In this document: one piece after another, positions 8,879 through 16,507 of the stretch
Position numbering within the stretch: position 1 is the first letter of the stretch
Layout: every line of letters starts with the position of its first letter
DNA from: Myxococcales bacterium
Lineage (GTDB): Bacteria; Myxococcota_A; Polyangia; Polyangiales; Ga0077539
Length of the DNA stretch: 58,628 nt
Assembly (NCBI GenBank): GCA_013298625.1
Contig: JAAFIF010000063.1
Coordinates: 1 to 58,628, forward strand
Reading direction: 5' to 3'
The notes under the pieces: generated by a model
What the model saw: the letters and a program-made list of their open reading frames with translations, nothing else
Databases searched by the model: none
What the model was told of the DNA's origin: nothing
Made by a program: the position numbers and the translations under genes

Positions 8879-8948
8879 GAGATCGGTGAGCGTCGGTGTC
8901 GCAGACCATCGGCCACGCTCGTCCGTCTTCGCTCGCTCGACCACTGTG

Positions 8949-9893
8949 ATGACACTCCGATCGCTCGCGCTCGTCTCGCTCGCCGCCCTCTCGTGCGTGC
9001 GCGCGCCCTCTCCACCGGTGCGCCCGACGCCCGCTCGCGAATCCGCGCCTGCACGCGAAACCGCGTCCGTCGCCGCGGCCGACGTCCGCGTCCCCGAAGC
9101 CGTGCAGCCGATCACAACGCCGACGGTCGCCGCGCTTCCGCCGCTGTTCGCGCGCAAAATCGGCTGCATCGATGGCAACAACGCGCGCGCCTTCGCGCGG
9201 TACACGCGCGCCGACGGAGGCTCGACGAGGCACGAGCTCACCCTCGACGAGCTGCGCGCGCGGCCGTGGCTGTGGGGCCAATATCCCTCTGGCTGCGCGG
9301 GCGTCGGCTGGGCGCCTGCGCGCGCCGACGGGGGTCCGAGCGAGGCCTTGCGCGCGGTCACCGAAGGCGCGATCAGCGCGCGCGTGCTCGCCGTGGCGGA
9401 TCGATACCTCTCGTGGGGCCGCGTCGACGACTACCAGCGCTGGGCGCCGTTCGACTGCCGATTGCCGCCATCGAGCAGACCGCAGCCGGACCTCGGCCCG
9501 AGCGCGCCGCACGGCCGCAAGGTCTATTACCTCTATGCGCTCGACCGCAACGCGTACGTCGAGCACCGCGACGTCGCGCAGCAGATCATCGTGAAAGAAG
9601 CGTGGGCGCCGCAAGAGGTCCCGTCGAGCGAGGCGATCTCCAACGGCTACCCCGCGCAGTGCGCAGAAGAGCGCGACGGCGTGTGCGTGCAACCGGGGGC
9701 GTTCAGCGGCTTGTTCGTCATGCTGCGCGGCGCAGTGACGGCAGAGACCGACGAGGGATGGACGTACGCGACCGTCGATCCGCGCGGAGAGATCACAGCC
9801 TCGGGGCGCATCGCGCAGTGCATGCGTTGCCACCAGCGCGCGCCGCACGGGAGGCTCTTCGGTCTGCCCGCTACCGCGTCGCGCTGGCGCTGA
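8949..9893 (+). CDS. Lipoprotein with a single c-type haem motif, cytochrome P460-like
   Basis: The 314-aa product starts MTLRSLALVSLAALSC, a lipoprotein signal with Cys at 16. A Pro/Ala-rich linker follows to about residue 60. Near the C-terminus lies CMRCH (Cys291-His295), a CxxCH haem c-attachment site, preceded by IIVKEAW, a GLFVMLRG strand and GWTYATVDPRGEI. This arrangement (KE-x-W, strand, GW-x-Y, CxxCH near the end) resembles cytochrome P460 / cytochrome c' beta proteins, but the match is by eye. The protein would sit in the periplasm or outer membrane and carry one haem; no partner oxidase is visible nearby. The helicase gene ends 70 bases upstream, and the alpha/beta hydrolase gene converges from the other side. 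Confidence 0.72.
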   Translation: MTLRSLALVSLAALSCVRAPSPPVRPTPARESAPARETASVAAADVRVPEAVQPITTPTVAALPPLFARKIGCIDGNNARAFARYTRADGGSTRHELTLDELRARPWLWGQYPSGCAGVGWAPARADGGPSEALRAVTEGAISARVLAVADRYLSWGRVDDYQRWAPFDCRLPPSSRPQPDLGPSAPHGRKVYYLYALDRNAYVEHRDVAQQIIVKEAWAPQEVPSSEAISNGYPAQCAEERDGVCVQPGAFSGLFVMLRGAVTAETDEGWTYATVDPRGEITASGRIAQCMRCHQRAPHGRLFGLPATASRWR

Positions 9894-9902
9894 ACCGCTC
9901 GA

Positions 9903-10757
9903 TCAACGGTATTCTGCGCGCTCGAGGGCGGCGCACACGATCGCGTGCAGCGCGTCGGGCGCATCCACGTGCACCCAGTGCCCTGCGTCCGGGATCACTT
10001 CGACCGCGACGTGCTCGGGGTGCGCCGTGGCCGCGGCCCACACGCGAGCGCGCTCTTCGAGCGAGAACGCAGGGCTCTTGCCGCCGATCACCATCGTCGT
10101 GCGCGCGTGTCCTGGAGACTCGATCGTCGACCAGTCGTCGCGCGCGAAGTAGTCGCGCAGCATCGCGTGGATCGCGGCGAGGTCGAGACGCACGGCGAAG
10201 CCGCCGTCCACGGGGCGGAGGTTCATCATGAGCCACGCGGTGATCGCGCTCGACAAGCCGCGGCCGCGCATGTGTTGGGTGAACTGATCGCGCGTCGCGA
10301 CGAGCGCGGGCAGCGATTCGAGCGCGTCCAACACCTGGTGAATGTGCGCGCTGCCGCTGGCGTCTTCGCGCAGGCCGGGGTTCGAGTCGACCGAGACGAC
10401 GGCGTCGAGCGCGACGCTCAATTGCTCGCGGAGCGCGGCGTAGGCGAGCGCGACCTTTCCGCCAAACGAGTGACCGATCACGGCGGTCACGGGCCCAGGC
10501 AGGACGGGCTGCAGCGCGAAGAGGTCCTCGGCGCACGCGGCGACGGTGTGGGGCGGCGCGAGGTGCTGAGAGCTTCCGTGCATGCGCAGGTCGACGAGGG
10601 CCGCGCCCCAGCCGGGTCGCTCGGCGAGGACGCGGCGCGCGAAGGTGCGCCAATTGGCGCCGGTCCCGAGGATTCCGTGCAGAAACAGCGCCCATTGCTC
10701 GGGCTTCGAGCCCTCGTGGACGACCAACGAGTGAAACAATCGATGACTCTCGCTCAC
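9903..10757 (-). CDS. Alpha/beta-fold hydrolase
   Basis: The 284-aa product has an alpha/beta-hydrolase layout: an oxyanion-hole motif FLHGILGTGANW, DLRMHGSS, the nucleophile elbow GHSFGG (Ser at the centre), an acidic residue in the region VVSVDSNPG, and the catalytic His in IPDAGHWVHVDAP near the C-terminus. The sequence is close in style to YbfF/PHPT-like esterases (the HG-LG-x-x-NW and DLR-HG motifs), but the substrate is not determined. I chose the GTG at 10757 because the family start begins at SESHRLFHSLVVHEG; the longer in-frame extension to 10925 adds only Arg/Pro-rich residues without hydrolase similarity. The gene has no good Shine-Dalgarno sequence; a TATAAC hexamer lies about 15 bases upstream of the GTG. 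Confidence 0.85.
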   Translation of the reverse strand: MSESHRLFHSLVVHEGSKPEQWALFLHGILGTGANWRTFARRVLAERPGWGAALVDLRMHGSSQHLAPPHTVAACAEDLFALQPVLPGPVTAVIGHSFGGKVALAYAALREQLSVALDAVVSVDSNPGLREDASGSAHIHQVLDALESLPALVATRDQFTQHMRGRGLSSAITAWLMMNLRPVDGGFAVRLDLAAIHAMLRDYFARDDWSTIESPGHARTTMVIGGKSPAFSLEERARVWAAATAHPEHVAVEVIPDAGHWVHVDAPDALHAIVCAALERAEYR

Positions 10758-11280
10758 AGCGGCGGCGGTTATAGTGACAGCGCGCCGCGGTGGCCACCAC
10801 GCGGTGTGGGGGAGACGAAGCGTGTGTCTTCGGGCCGGAGCAGAGGACACGGGTTGGGGGGGCCTCGTGGGGATCGCTGGAGACAACGGCGTTCGAGTCG
10901 GGCGCGACGGTCGTGCGACGCGCACGGCGCGAAGCGGGTTGGTGAGAGCGGGTCTTGATTACGTGGGTGTGGGTGCTCTTGGGGATCCGCAGAGAAGTGC
11001 GTTCGAGCAGAGAAGAGCGGGTTCACCGCCGGGCACGACGGTCACGCGTGCGTGACGCTGCCAGTGAAGCGAGACGCGCGGGTCGCGCACGGCGCGAAGC
11101 GCGCGCTCGTCGCCCGGGACCCGATGACCGTGACCCTGCTGAATTCACGGTTACGAATCGAGTCGATTGACTCGCTGCGTTTCTCGACTGCGCGTGCGGC
11201 GACTTGCTCCCTCGTTCACGAAACGCAGCCATCATCCTCCCCATGTCGGCACTTACGCGCTGCGCTCGTGCGCCGCCCCT

Positions 11281-11710
11281 CCCACGTGATGCGCAACAGC
11301 GACGCCCGCTGGACGCACGGCCAGAGGACAAGTCGCGCGTCGCGCGGCAGGAACACCCGTTGGACGCACGGCCAGAGGACAAGCCTCCGGCCTTTGCGCG
11401 ACGCAGCGTCGCGGAGCGGCCAGAGCGTTCGCCTGGCCTAACCGGTGACGCGTTGTTCACCACCATGACCGGCGTCGAGGCGCGCCCAGCGACGGTGCCA
11501 CGAATGAACCACCAGCCCAACGCGGATCGATCGACGCGCTGTGCGAGCGCGATGGCGCGTCCAGCCGCGCACCACTCGTAGGCCAGGCGAACGCTCTGGC
11601 CGCTCCGCGACGCTTCGTCGCGCAAAGGCCGGAGGCTTGTCCTCTGGCCGTGCGTCCAACGGGTGTTCCTGCCGCGCGTCCAACGGGCTCGTTGTTGCGC
11701 ATCACGTGGG
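11281..11710. repeat. Imperfect inverted repeat, copy 1 of a dispersed repeat family
   Basis: The left arm (11281-11440) and right arm (11579-11710) are near-perfect reverse complements separated by about 138 bases. Both start at the outside with CCCACGTGATGCGCAACA and end at the inside with GCCTGGCCTA. The left arm has one extra unit of about 28 bases. Inside each arm lies a conserved core (about 11347-11420 and 11596-11660) containing AAAGGCCGGAGGCTTGTCCT or its complement. The same core recurs at 43514-43558. The spacer holds a CTCGACGCCGGTCA segment (on the minus strand) that is also present just before the core in the second locus, so the full unit appears to include it and the two arms look like two head-to-head copies, one truncated. 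No transposase gene is present. Confidence 0.8.
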
Positions 11711-11906
11711 CCCTCCTGCGTCGAAAACTTCTTCGACCGTTTTCGAAAAAGGAGGGGCGGTCGGCACCGGTTACTCGGGCAACGTCGCCCTCGTTGCCGC
11801 GCGCGGTCGCGCTCGGTCCATCGCGTCGTACGCTGGCTCGCTCCGCACGCTGAGCGTGGTCGCGCGCTTCGCGCACCTTCCGACGCGAGGCTTCGAGCGT
11901 CGCTTG

Positions 11907-12140
11907 CGGCGGGTTTCATACCCGCCGTGTAGCGAAGAGGGTCTTCATCGGGTCGTTCGCTCGTCGCCCGTCGCTAGCGGCGGGTTTGCCAACCCGCCGT
12001 GGAGCGAAGAACGTCTTCACTGGGGACTTCTTCACTCTTCGCTCGCGGCGGGTTTGCCAACCCGCCGTAGAGAACACCGCTTCTTCACTGGGTCGTTCGC
12101 TCTTCGCCGTCACCCGCCGTGGAGAAAACCGCTTGCTCAT
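11907..12140. repeat. Tandem hairpin repeats, about 70-bp units
   Basis: Four units occur with spacing of about 70 bases. Units 1-3 contain perfect stems: 11907-11927 (8-bp stem, 5-base loop), 11978-11999 and 12046-12067 (both CGGCGGGTT-TGCC-AACCCGCCG, 9-bp stem, 4-base loop). The fourth unit near 12110 keeps only the right half (ACCCGCCG). Between hairpins, a GTGGAGCGAAGAACGTCTTC-like spacer and TTCGCTCTTCGC-like blocks repeat with variation. The array ends about 90 bases before the start of the phosphodiester glycosidase gene. The stems resemble REP-type palindromes or stacked terminators, but there is no T-run after the stems. Confidence 0.8.
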
Positions 12141-12227
12141 TGGGTCTTCCGCTCTTCGCTCTTCGCCCGCGCGCGGCCGCGGTGGCCAGCGCCCATCGCG
12201 CGCCGTACTGTTGCTCGCTCACCTCCA

Positions 12228-13094
12228 ATGCGCGCTCGACTCGCGATGTACACGATGATCTGTGGGACCGCTGCGACCGCGCACGCGCAGCGCGCGCCCG
12301 CCCCTGCAGACCGATGGAGCGAGCTCGCGCCCGGCCTCCGCATCCTCGAGCGCACCGCGCGATGGGCCGACGGAACCACCGCCCGCGTGTTCGCCGCGCG
12401 CGTGGACCTCTGTCAGTCCGCGCTCACGCTGCGCGTGTCGTCGCCGAGCGAAGGAGGCCGCACCGTCAGCGCCTTCGCCGCCGCGGCGCGCGCGCTCGTC
12501 GCCGTCAACGGCGACTACTTCGAGCGAAGCAACCTGCGACCCACCGGCCCTTCGCGCGCGAGCGGCGCGCTCTGGAGCACCGCGGCGTGGATGCACCACG
12601 ACAGCATCCTCGCGATTCACCGCGACGGAAGCGCGGTCTTTCGCGACGTCACATCCGCCGGGATCCCAGCGCTCACCGCGCTCTTCAACGCGCCAGACCT
12701 GCAGCACAGCGACGTGTTGTCCGCGCGCGAACGCGTCCTCGTCGACGGGCGCGTGAGGCTCTCGCCGTGGGTCGAGCACGACGGTCGACGCCACCCCCGC
12801 ACGGGCGTCGGGCTCTCGGCAGACCGCAGGACGCTCTGGCTCGTGGTGATCGACGGGCGCGCTGCTCGGTCCGCGGGCGCCACGGTCGAAGAGCTCGCCG
12901 AAGCGCTGCGGGGCTTGGGCGCGAGCGACGGCGTGAAGCTCGATGGCGGTGGATCGAGCGCGCTCTTCGTGCGAGGACGAGGCGTGATCAATCGACCCAG
13001 CGACGGGCGCGAGCGAGTCGTCGCCAATCACCTCGCCGTGGTGCGCTCTGCGCGCGGCGCGACGCGCCCCTGGTGCGCGACAGGCTCGCGATGA
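12228..13094 (+). CDS. Secreted phosphodiester glycosidase-type (NAGPA domain) protein
   Basis: The 288-aa product has an N-terminal signal peptide (MRARLAMYTMICGTAATAHA, cleavage at AHA-Q). From about residue 50 to the end it matches the NAGPA (phosphodiester glycosidase, formerly DUF2233) domain: VNGDYFER, a GVGLSADRRTLWLVVIDGR strand pair, and the hallmark KLDGGGSSAL near the C-terminus. The family removes GlcNAc from phosphodiester-linked glycans in animals; bacterial members are secreted and act on cell-wall or capsular polymers, with the exact substrate unknown. I chose the ATG at 12228 because it opens the signal peptide; the in-frame extension upstream runs through repeats. Its stop overlaps the next gene by four bases (ATGA at 13091-13094), so the two are coupled. 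Confidence 0.87.
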   Translation: MRARLAMYTMICGTAATAHAQRAPAPADRWSELAPGLRILERTARWADGTTARVFAARVDLCQSALTLRVSSPSEGGRTVSAFAAAARALVAVNGDYFERSNLRPTGPSRASGALWSTAAWMHHDSILAIHRDGSAVFRDVTSAGIPALTALFNAPDLQHSDVLSARERVLVDGRVRLSPWVEHDGRRHPRTGVGLSADRRTLWLVVIDGRAARSAGATVEELAEALRGLGASDGVKLDGGGSSALFVRGRGVINRPSDGRERVVANHLAVVRSARGATRPWCATGSR

Positions 13095-13645
13095 AGCGCT
13101 TTCTACCTGCATTTTTGCTGATGATCACCGTGTCGATCCCGAGCGTCGCGCGCGCGCAGAGCTACGCGCCGCCGCCGCCGAGCGACGGCTCGCTGATGGG
13201 TTCGTGGAGCAGCAACGCCTCGTCGCGACGATCGCAGGACGACATGCGGTACTGGGCCACGGTGGGGACCAACATCGGGATCATGGCGCTCTCGACGGCG
13301 ATGGCGGCCATTCCGCCGCTCACGGGGTCGTGGGCGAGCGCGGGGCTGCCCGATGAGTTCAAGACCGCAGTGATCATCACGGGGACCGTGATCGGGGTGG
13401 TGCTTCCCCCCCTCGCGGTCACGTTTGTCGGCGGCGCGATGGGCGGTCGAGGGACGCTCGCGATGGCCATCGGCGGCCACGCAGCGGGGCTGCTCGTGCC
13501 CATCGTGGGCCCCTTCATCGCCAGCGCCGTGGGCTACGACTTTTCGCACCGCGAAGTGGTCGCGCGCGACGGGTACCGCAGCGCGCCGGTGGGGATCACC
13601 CTGGGGCTCGGGCCGCAGGGGCTGATCCTCGGCGGCCGGTTCTAG
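13091..13645 (+). CDS. Small secreted or membrane protein of unknown function
   Basis: The 184-aa product has a Sec signal (MKRFLPAFLLMITVSIPSVARA, cleavage near ARA-Q). The mature part is Gly/Ala-rich with hydrophobic segments (IGIMALSTAMAAIPPL, VIITGTVIGVVLPPLAVTFVGGAMGG, GHAAGLLVPIVGPFIASAVGYDF) and closes with a beta strand (LGLGPQGLILGGRF). An outer-membrane ending in Phe is common in proteins handled by the BAM complex, but the hydrophobic stretches also suit inner-membrane helices. It is translationally coupled to the NAGPA protein gene, so it may act with that enzyme. Its stop codon overlaps the stop of the convergent membrane-protein gene. No family is recognised. Confidence 0.75.
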   Translation: MKRFLPAFLLMITVSIPSVARAQSYAPPPPSDGSLMGSWSSNASSRRSQDDMRYWATVGTNIGIMALSTAMAAIPPLTGSWASAGLPDEFKTAVIITGTVIGVVLPPLAVTFVGGAMGGRGTLAMAIGGHAAGLLVPIVGPFIASAVGYDFSHREVVARDGYRSAPVGITLGLGPQGLILGGRF

Positions 13646-14817
13646 CGCGGCGTCGCGCTGGCGCTCTCGTCCGGGGCGAGCTCGACGCGACCGATGAACT
13701 CCCAGCCGAAGAGCCCGCGGTACGAGCGGACGAGCGCAGGATCGCCCACTCGAAACGCCACTCCGAGCGAGCCGAGCGCGCGCACCGTGGGCTCACCTTC
13801 GCGCCACGAGCGAAGCTCGACCACGCCGCCGCGGCGCAGGGCCACCACCTCTGTGCGATGCGCGACAGGCGGGTCCGAGCCGACCGCGTTGAGGCCGAGC
13901 GTGAGCCAGATCGCGATCGGCGCCGCGTAAAACAACGCGATGAAGCACGAGCTGAACCATTGGATCGCGCTCGACATCGACCAGATCGCGCCCTTGTCCC
14001 ATGGGTCATCGTCGCCGTACCGGTCGTGCGGCTCGAACACGCCGTAGAGCGCAAACGGGACCATCACCAGGCTCTCGACGATCGCGAGCGCGATCCACGC
14101 GCCCTTGTCGCGGGGAACCCACAAGAGCATCGGAAGAAACCCGACCACCCAGAGCCCTCGCCACAGCCACTCTGCGGCGACGCGCCACTGCGCAGCGCGC
14201 GCGGCCATCGCGCGCGGCGGTCGCACGAGCCACGCAGGCGCGATCGATCCGCTCTCTCGCGCGGGCTCTTCTTCGGGCAGCGTGCGCCGCGCCGCCTTCT
14301 TCAACACCGCGAGCCGCGGGACGCACTCGCGCAAGAGCTCTGCCGTGAGCTCGACCGTCGATTCACGGGGCTTCGCAGTGACGTTTTCGATCGAGATGCT
14401 CACGATCATGTCGCGATCGAGCAGCGCCATCGACGACTGGCGCGCCGCCGCGTCGCCGAGCAACGCCATCAGCGCCCGGCGCTCGGCGAACGAGACGACG
14501 AAGACATCGCTGTCGAAGCGGGCGTCGCCCGTGCGCCGTCGATCGCCGAACCAACGCTTGTGGAGCGCGTCTTTGCGGGACGTTCGACGAAAGGTCGCCA
14601 TGAACCACCGCGGCGCGCCCGACACGCTCACACGAAAGCGCTCGGGGTGCTCGACGGGGACGTACACTTCGAACGTCTCGCCCGCGATGACGCCCTCGAA
14701 GAACAAGCTCCCGTCGGTTCCATCGGTGAGCTTGGCGCCGGTCGCGGCGGCGATGGCCTCGTACTTCGAGCGATCCTTCACCGGGTGATTGTCCATCGAT
14801 CGAGAGAGAAGCTCCAT
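13642..14817 (-). CDS. Membrane protein of unknown function
   Basis: The 391-aa product has a soluble N-terminal half (residues 1-190) with mixed alpha/beta character, including an SVSGAPRWFMATF strand and a DVFVVSFAERRALMALLG segment. It is followed by a LVRPPRAM hinge and hydrophobic segments at about 205-260 (EWLWRGLWVVGFLPMLLW, AIVESLVMVPFALYGVF) and 280-305 (WFSSCFIALFYAAPIAIWLTLGL). The C-terminal 80 residues look like a small beta domain. I took the ATG at 14817; an ATG seven codons later (MDNHP) is a possible alternative. It lies downstream of another unknown gene on the same strand with a gap of 29 bases. Nothing points to an enzyme. Confidence 0.7.
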   Translation of the reverse strand: MELLSRSMDNHPVKDRSKYEAIAAATGAKLTDGTDGSLFFEGVIAGETFEVYVPVEHPERFRVSVSGAPRWFMATFRRTSRKDALHKRWFGDRRRTGDARFDSDVFVVSFAERRALMALLGDAAARQSSMALLDRDMIVSISIENVTAKPRESTVELTAELLRECVPRLAVLKKAARRTLPEEEPARESGSIAPAWLVRPPRAMAARAAQWRVAAEWLWRGLWVVGFLPMLLWVPRDKGAWIALAIVESLVMVPFALYGVFEPHDRYGDDDPWDKGAIWSMSSAIQWFSSCFIALFYAAPIAIWLTLGLNAVGSDPPVAHRTEVVALRRGGVVELRSWREGEPTVRALGSLGVAFRVGDPALVRSYRGLFGWEFIGRVELAPDESASATPR

Positions 14818-14846
14818 CGATCCCGCACTGACAGTTCGCCGGACGG

Positions 14847-15677
14847 TTAGCGCGCAGAAGCCTTTTGCAGCGCCTGCAGCGCGCGACGCCCCGCGCGGGG
14901 ATCGAGGTCCGCGGGGCGCACCCGCGAGTGGTACTGCGTGACCTTGCCGAGCGTCCTCGCCCGCGCGTAGAGCAGCAGCGCTTCTTCGCGACGCCCGAGC
15001 AGCTCCGTGGCAGCCGACTGCCAATAGAGAAACTCTCCGCGACGCGGATACAGCTCGGCCAGCGCCGCGAGCCACGACTCCACGCGCAGCGCAGCCGCGC
15101 GATCGCCGTCGCTCAGCGGGTCTTGGACGGCGCCGATCGAGAGGGAGAACACCTCGACGCCGGGGCGCTCCATCGACGCGATGGCGAGCTCAGCGAGCGC
15201 GAGCGCTTCTTCGCGATCGCCCGCGGAGAGAGAGCGCGCGACCTCGTCGAAGGGCGCGGCGCGCTCGGGGCTCGCGGGCCCGATCAAGCGCGCTGCGTGA
15301 GCGCGCGCAGCGACGCGATCACCGCGGGAATCAGCGGCCGCGAGGTCCTCGAGGATCGACTCGACGAGCAGAGAGCGAAAGCCGTTGCTCGCGCGAAAAC
15401 GTGCGATGGCGCGGCGAATGGCCTCTTCGGACACGGCAGTTTCGACGCGGTCGTGATCGGGCGTAGGGTCGAGCGTCCCGACGCCCGCGTACGTGCGGTG
15501 CTCGCGACGAAAGCCCTCTTCTGCGCTGTAGCTCGTCGTGGTGACGGTCTCGAAGCGCACCGCGTTGTCGTTGCTGCCCTCGCTCGTAAGCGCGACGCGG
15601 CCGCGGCGAAGCGCGTCGACGATGAAGTCAACGTACGCGGGTGAACGAAAGAACGCAGGGGCGAACGAGGGTTGCAT
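14847..15677 (-). CDS. Cytoplasmic protein of unknown function, Ala-rich helical C-terminus
   Basis: The 276-aa product lacks a signal peptide. Its N-terminal part starts MQPSFAPAFFRSPAYVDFIVDALRRG and includes a beta-like VRFETVTTTSYSAEE stretch. From about residue 90 it is Ala/Leu/Glu/Arg-rich with helical pairs (ALALAELAIASM, LAALAELYPRRGEFLYWQSAATELLGRREEALLLYARAR) resembling TPR/SEL-type repeats. It is on the same strand as the membrane-protein gene that follows 29 bases downstream and as pgeF just upstream, with an 18-base gap, so a three-gene transcript is plausible. I do not recognise a family. Confidence 0.65.
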   Translation of the reverse strand: MQPSFAPAFFRSPAYVDFIVDALRRGRVALTSEGSNDNAVRFETVTTTSYSAEEGFRREHRTYAGVGTLDPTPDHDRVETAVSEEAIRRAIARFRASNGFRSLLVESILEDLAAADSRGDRVAARAHAARLIGPASPERAAPFDEVARSLSAGDREEALALAELAIASMERPGVEVFSLSIGAVQDPLSDGDRAAALRVESWLAALAELYPRRGEFLYWQSAATELLGRREEALLLYARARTLGKVTQYHSRVRPADLDPRAGRRALQALQKASAR

Positions 15678-15695
15678 CAGGGCTGCGCGCCTCGC

Positions 15696-16448
15696 TCACT
15701 TCGCCACGATCACGCCGAGCATCCGTCCGCTCTTCGCTCCGTCGCGACGAAACGAGAACCATTGATCTCGGTCGCACATCGTGCACAAGCCCAGCGTGTC
15801 GATCGTGCGGACGCCCGCGCGGTAGAGCTGCATCTCGACGGCGCGCCAGAGATCGACGTGCGGCTTCTGCGGGGCCCGGCGCAGGACGAGCCCGTCGCCC
15901 ACGGCTTCGGCGAGCTGCGAGGCGACCTCGTCGCCCACTTCGAAGCAGCACGGCCCGATGCTCGGCCCGATCGCAGCGATGAAGCCCTCGCGCTCTCCGC
16001 GCATCGCCTCGAGCGTGGCCGTGACGACGCCCGCGACCACGCCGCGCCAGCCCGCGTGCACCGCAGCGACCGCGCCGCTCTTCGTGTCCGCGATCAACAC
16101 GGGAACACAATCGGCCACGCGCACGCCCACCGCCGCGCCGGTGCCCGCCTCGGCGATCAGCGCGTCGCTCTGCCCTTCTCTCACCCGCTCGGCGAGTTCT
16201 CCGCTGCGCACGGTGTACACGGCGCTCCCGTGCACTTGCGAGCGCTCGAACAGCCGCTCGGGCGCGTAGCCCACCGCCGCGGCGAGCCGCTTGTGGTTCT
16301 CCGACACGTGCTCGATCGAGTCGCCTACGGACCGCCCGAGGTTGAGCAAGCTGAACTCACCTTCGCTCACGCCGCCGCGCCGCGTGCTGAAACCGTGAAG
16401 AAATCCCGCATCACGAAGCCTGGGCGAGCGCACGATCGTTTCACTCAT
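15696..16448 (-). CDS. pgeF: Multicopper-oxidase-like purine nucleoside phosphorylase (YfiH/PgeF family)
   Basis: The 250-aa product belongs to the YfiH/LACC1 family: LRDAGFLHGFSTRRGGVSEG at the N-terminus, the HGSAVYTV strand, VRVADCVPVLIADTK, the zinc-binding AAVHAGWRG motif, GPSIGPCCFEVG and a final RDQWFSFRRDGAKSGR block. Members phosphorolyse adenosine, inosine and methylthioadenosine and also have oxidase activity; in some bacteria PgeF acts on peptidoglycan precursors. I chose the ATG at 16448 (MSETIVRSP) rather than the longer in-frame start at 16517, which adds a basic stretch without family similarity. It is divergent from punA, 59 bases away, which joins it functionally in purine salvage. 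Confidence 0.92.
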   Translation of the reverse strand: MSETIVRSPRLRDAGFLHGFSTRRGGVSEGEFSLLNLGRSVGDSIEHVSENHKRLAAAVGYAPERLFERSQVHGSAVYTVRSGELAERVREGQSDALIAEAGTGAAVGVRVADCVPVLIADTKSGAVAAVHAGWRGVVAGVVTATLEAMRGEREGFIAAIGPSIGPCCFEVGDEVASQLAEAVGDGLVLRRAPQKPHVDLWRAVEMQLYRAGVRTIDTLGLCTMCDRDQWFSFRRDGAKSGRMLGVIVAK

Positions 16449-16507
16449 CGCGACGCTGACTCTTGCACGCTTTGCCGCGATCGTGTGCCATTGCCGCCCC
16501 CTCGAAC

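Larger units (their letters stand above)
10758..12227. other. Gene-free 1.47 kb region with repeats
   Basis: No reading frame here has the codon pattern or motifs of a real gene; the long frames on both strands are Arg/Ser-rich and repeat the same short peptides because the DNA itself is repeated. From 10758 to 11280 I see unremarkable GC-rich DNA that includes the leader of the hydrolase gene. From 11281 to 11710 lies a large inverted repeat. From 11711 to 11906 I see nothing distinctive. From 11907 to about 12140 lies a tandem array of hairpins. The last 90 bases precede the phosphodiester glycosidase gene. Confidence 0.6.

Noticed and set aside
11281..11710. Insertion sequence
   Set aside because: There is no transposase frame and no target duplication that I can see; only repeat arms are present.
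11023..11919. Minus-strand frame in the repeat region
   Set aside because: Its peptide repeats (RWTHGQRTS) just mirror the DNA repeat and are also seen in other frames; no sign of a gene.
11907..12140. CRISPR array
   Set aside because: The repeats are hairpins with similar rather than unique spacers, the period is about 70 bases, and there are no cas genes.
11541..12227. Upstream extension of the phosphodiester glycosidase frame
   Set aside because: It runs through the repeat regions and lacks any domain; a signal peptide starts at 12228.
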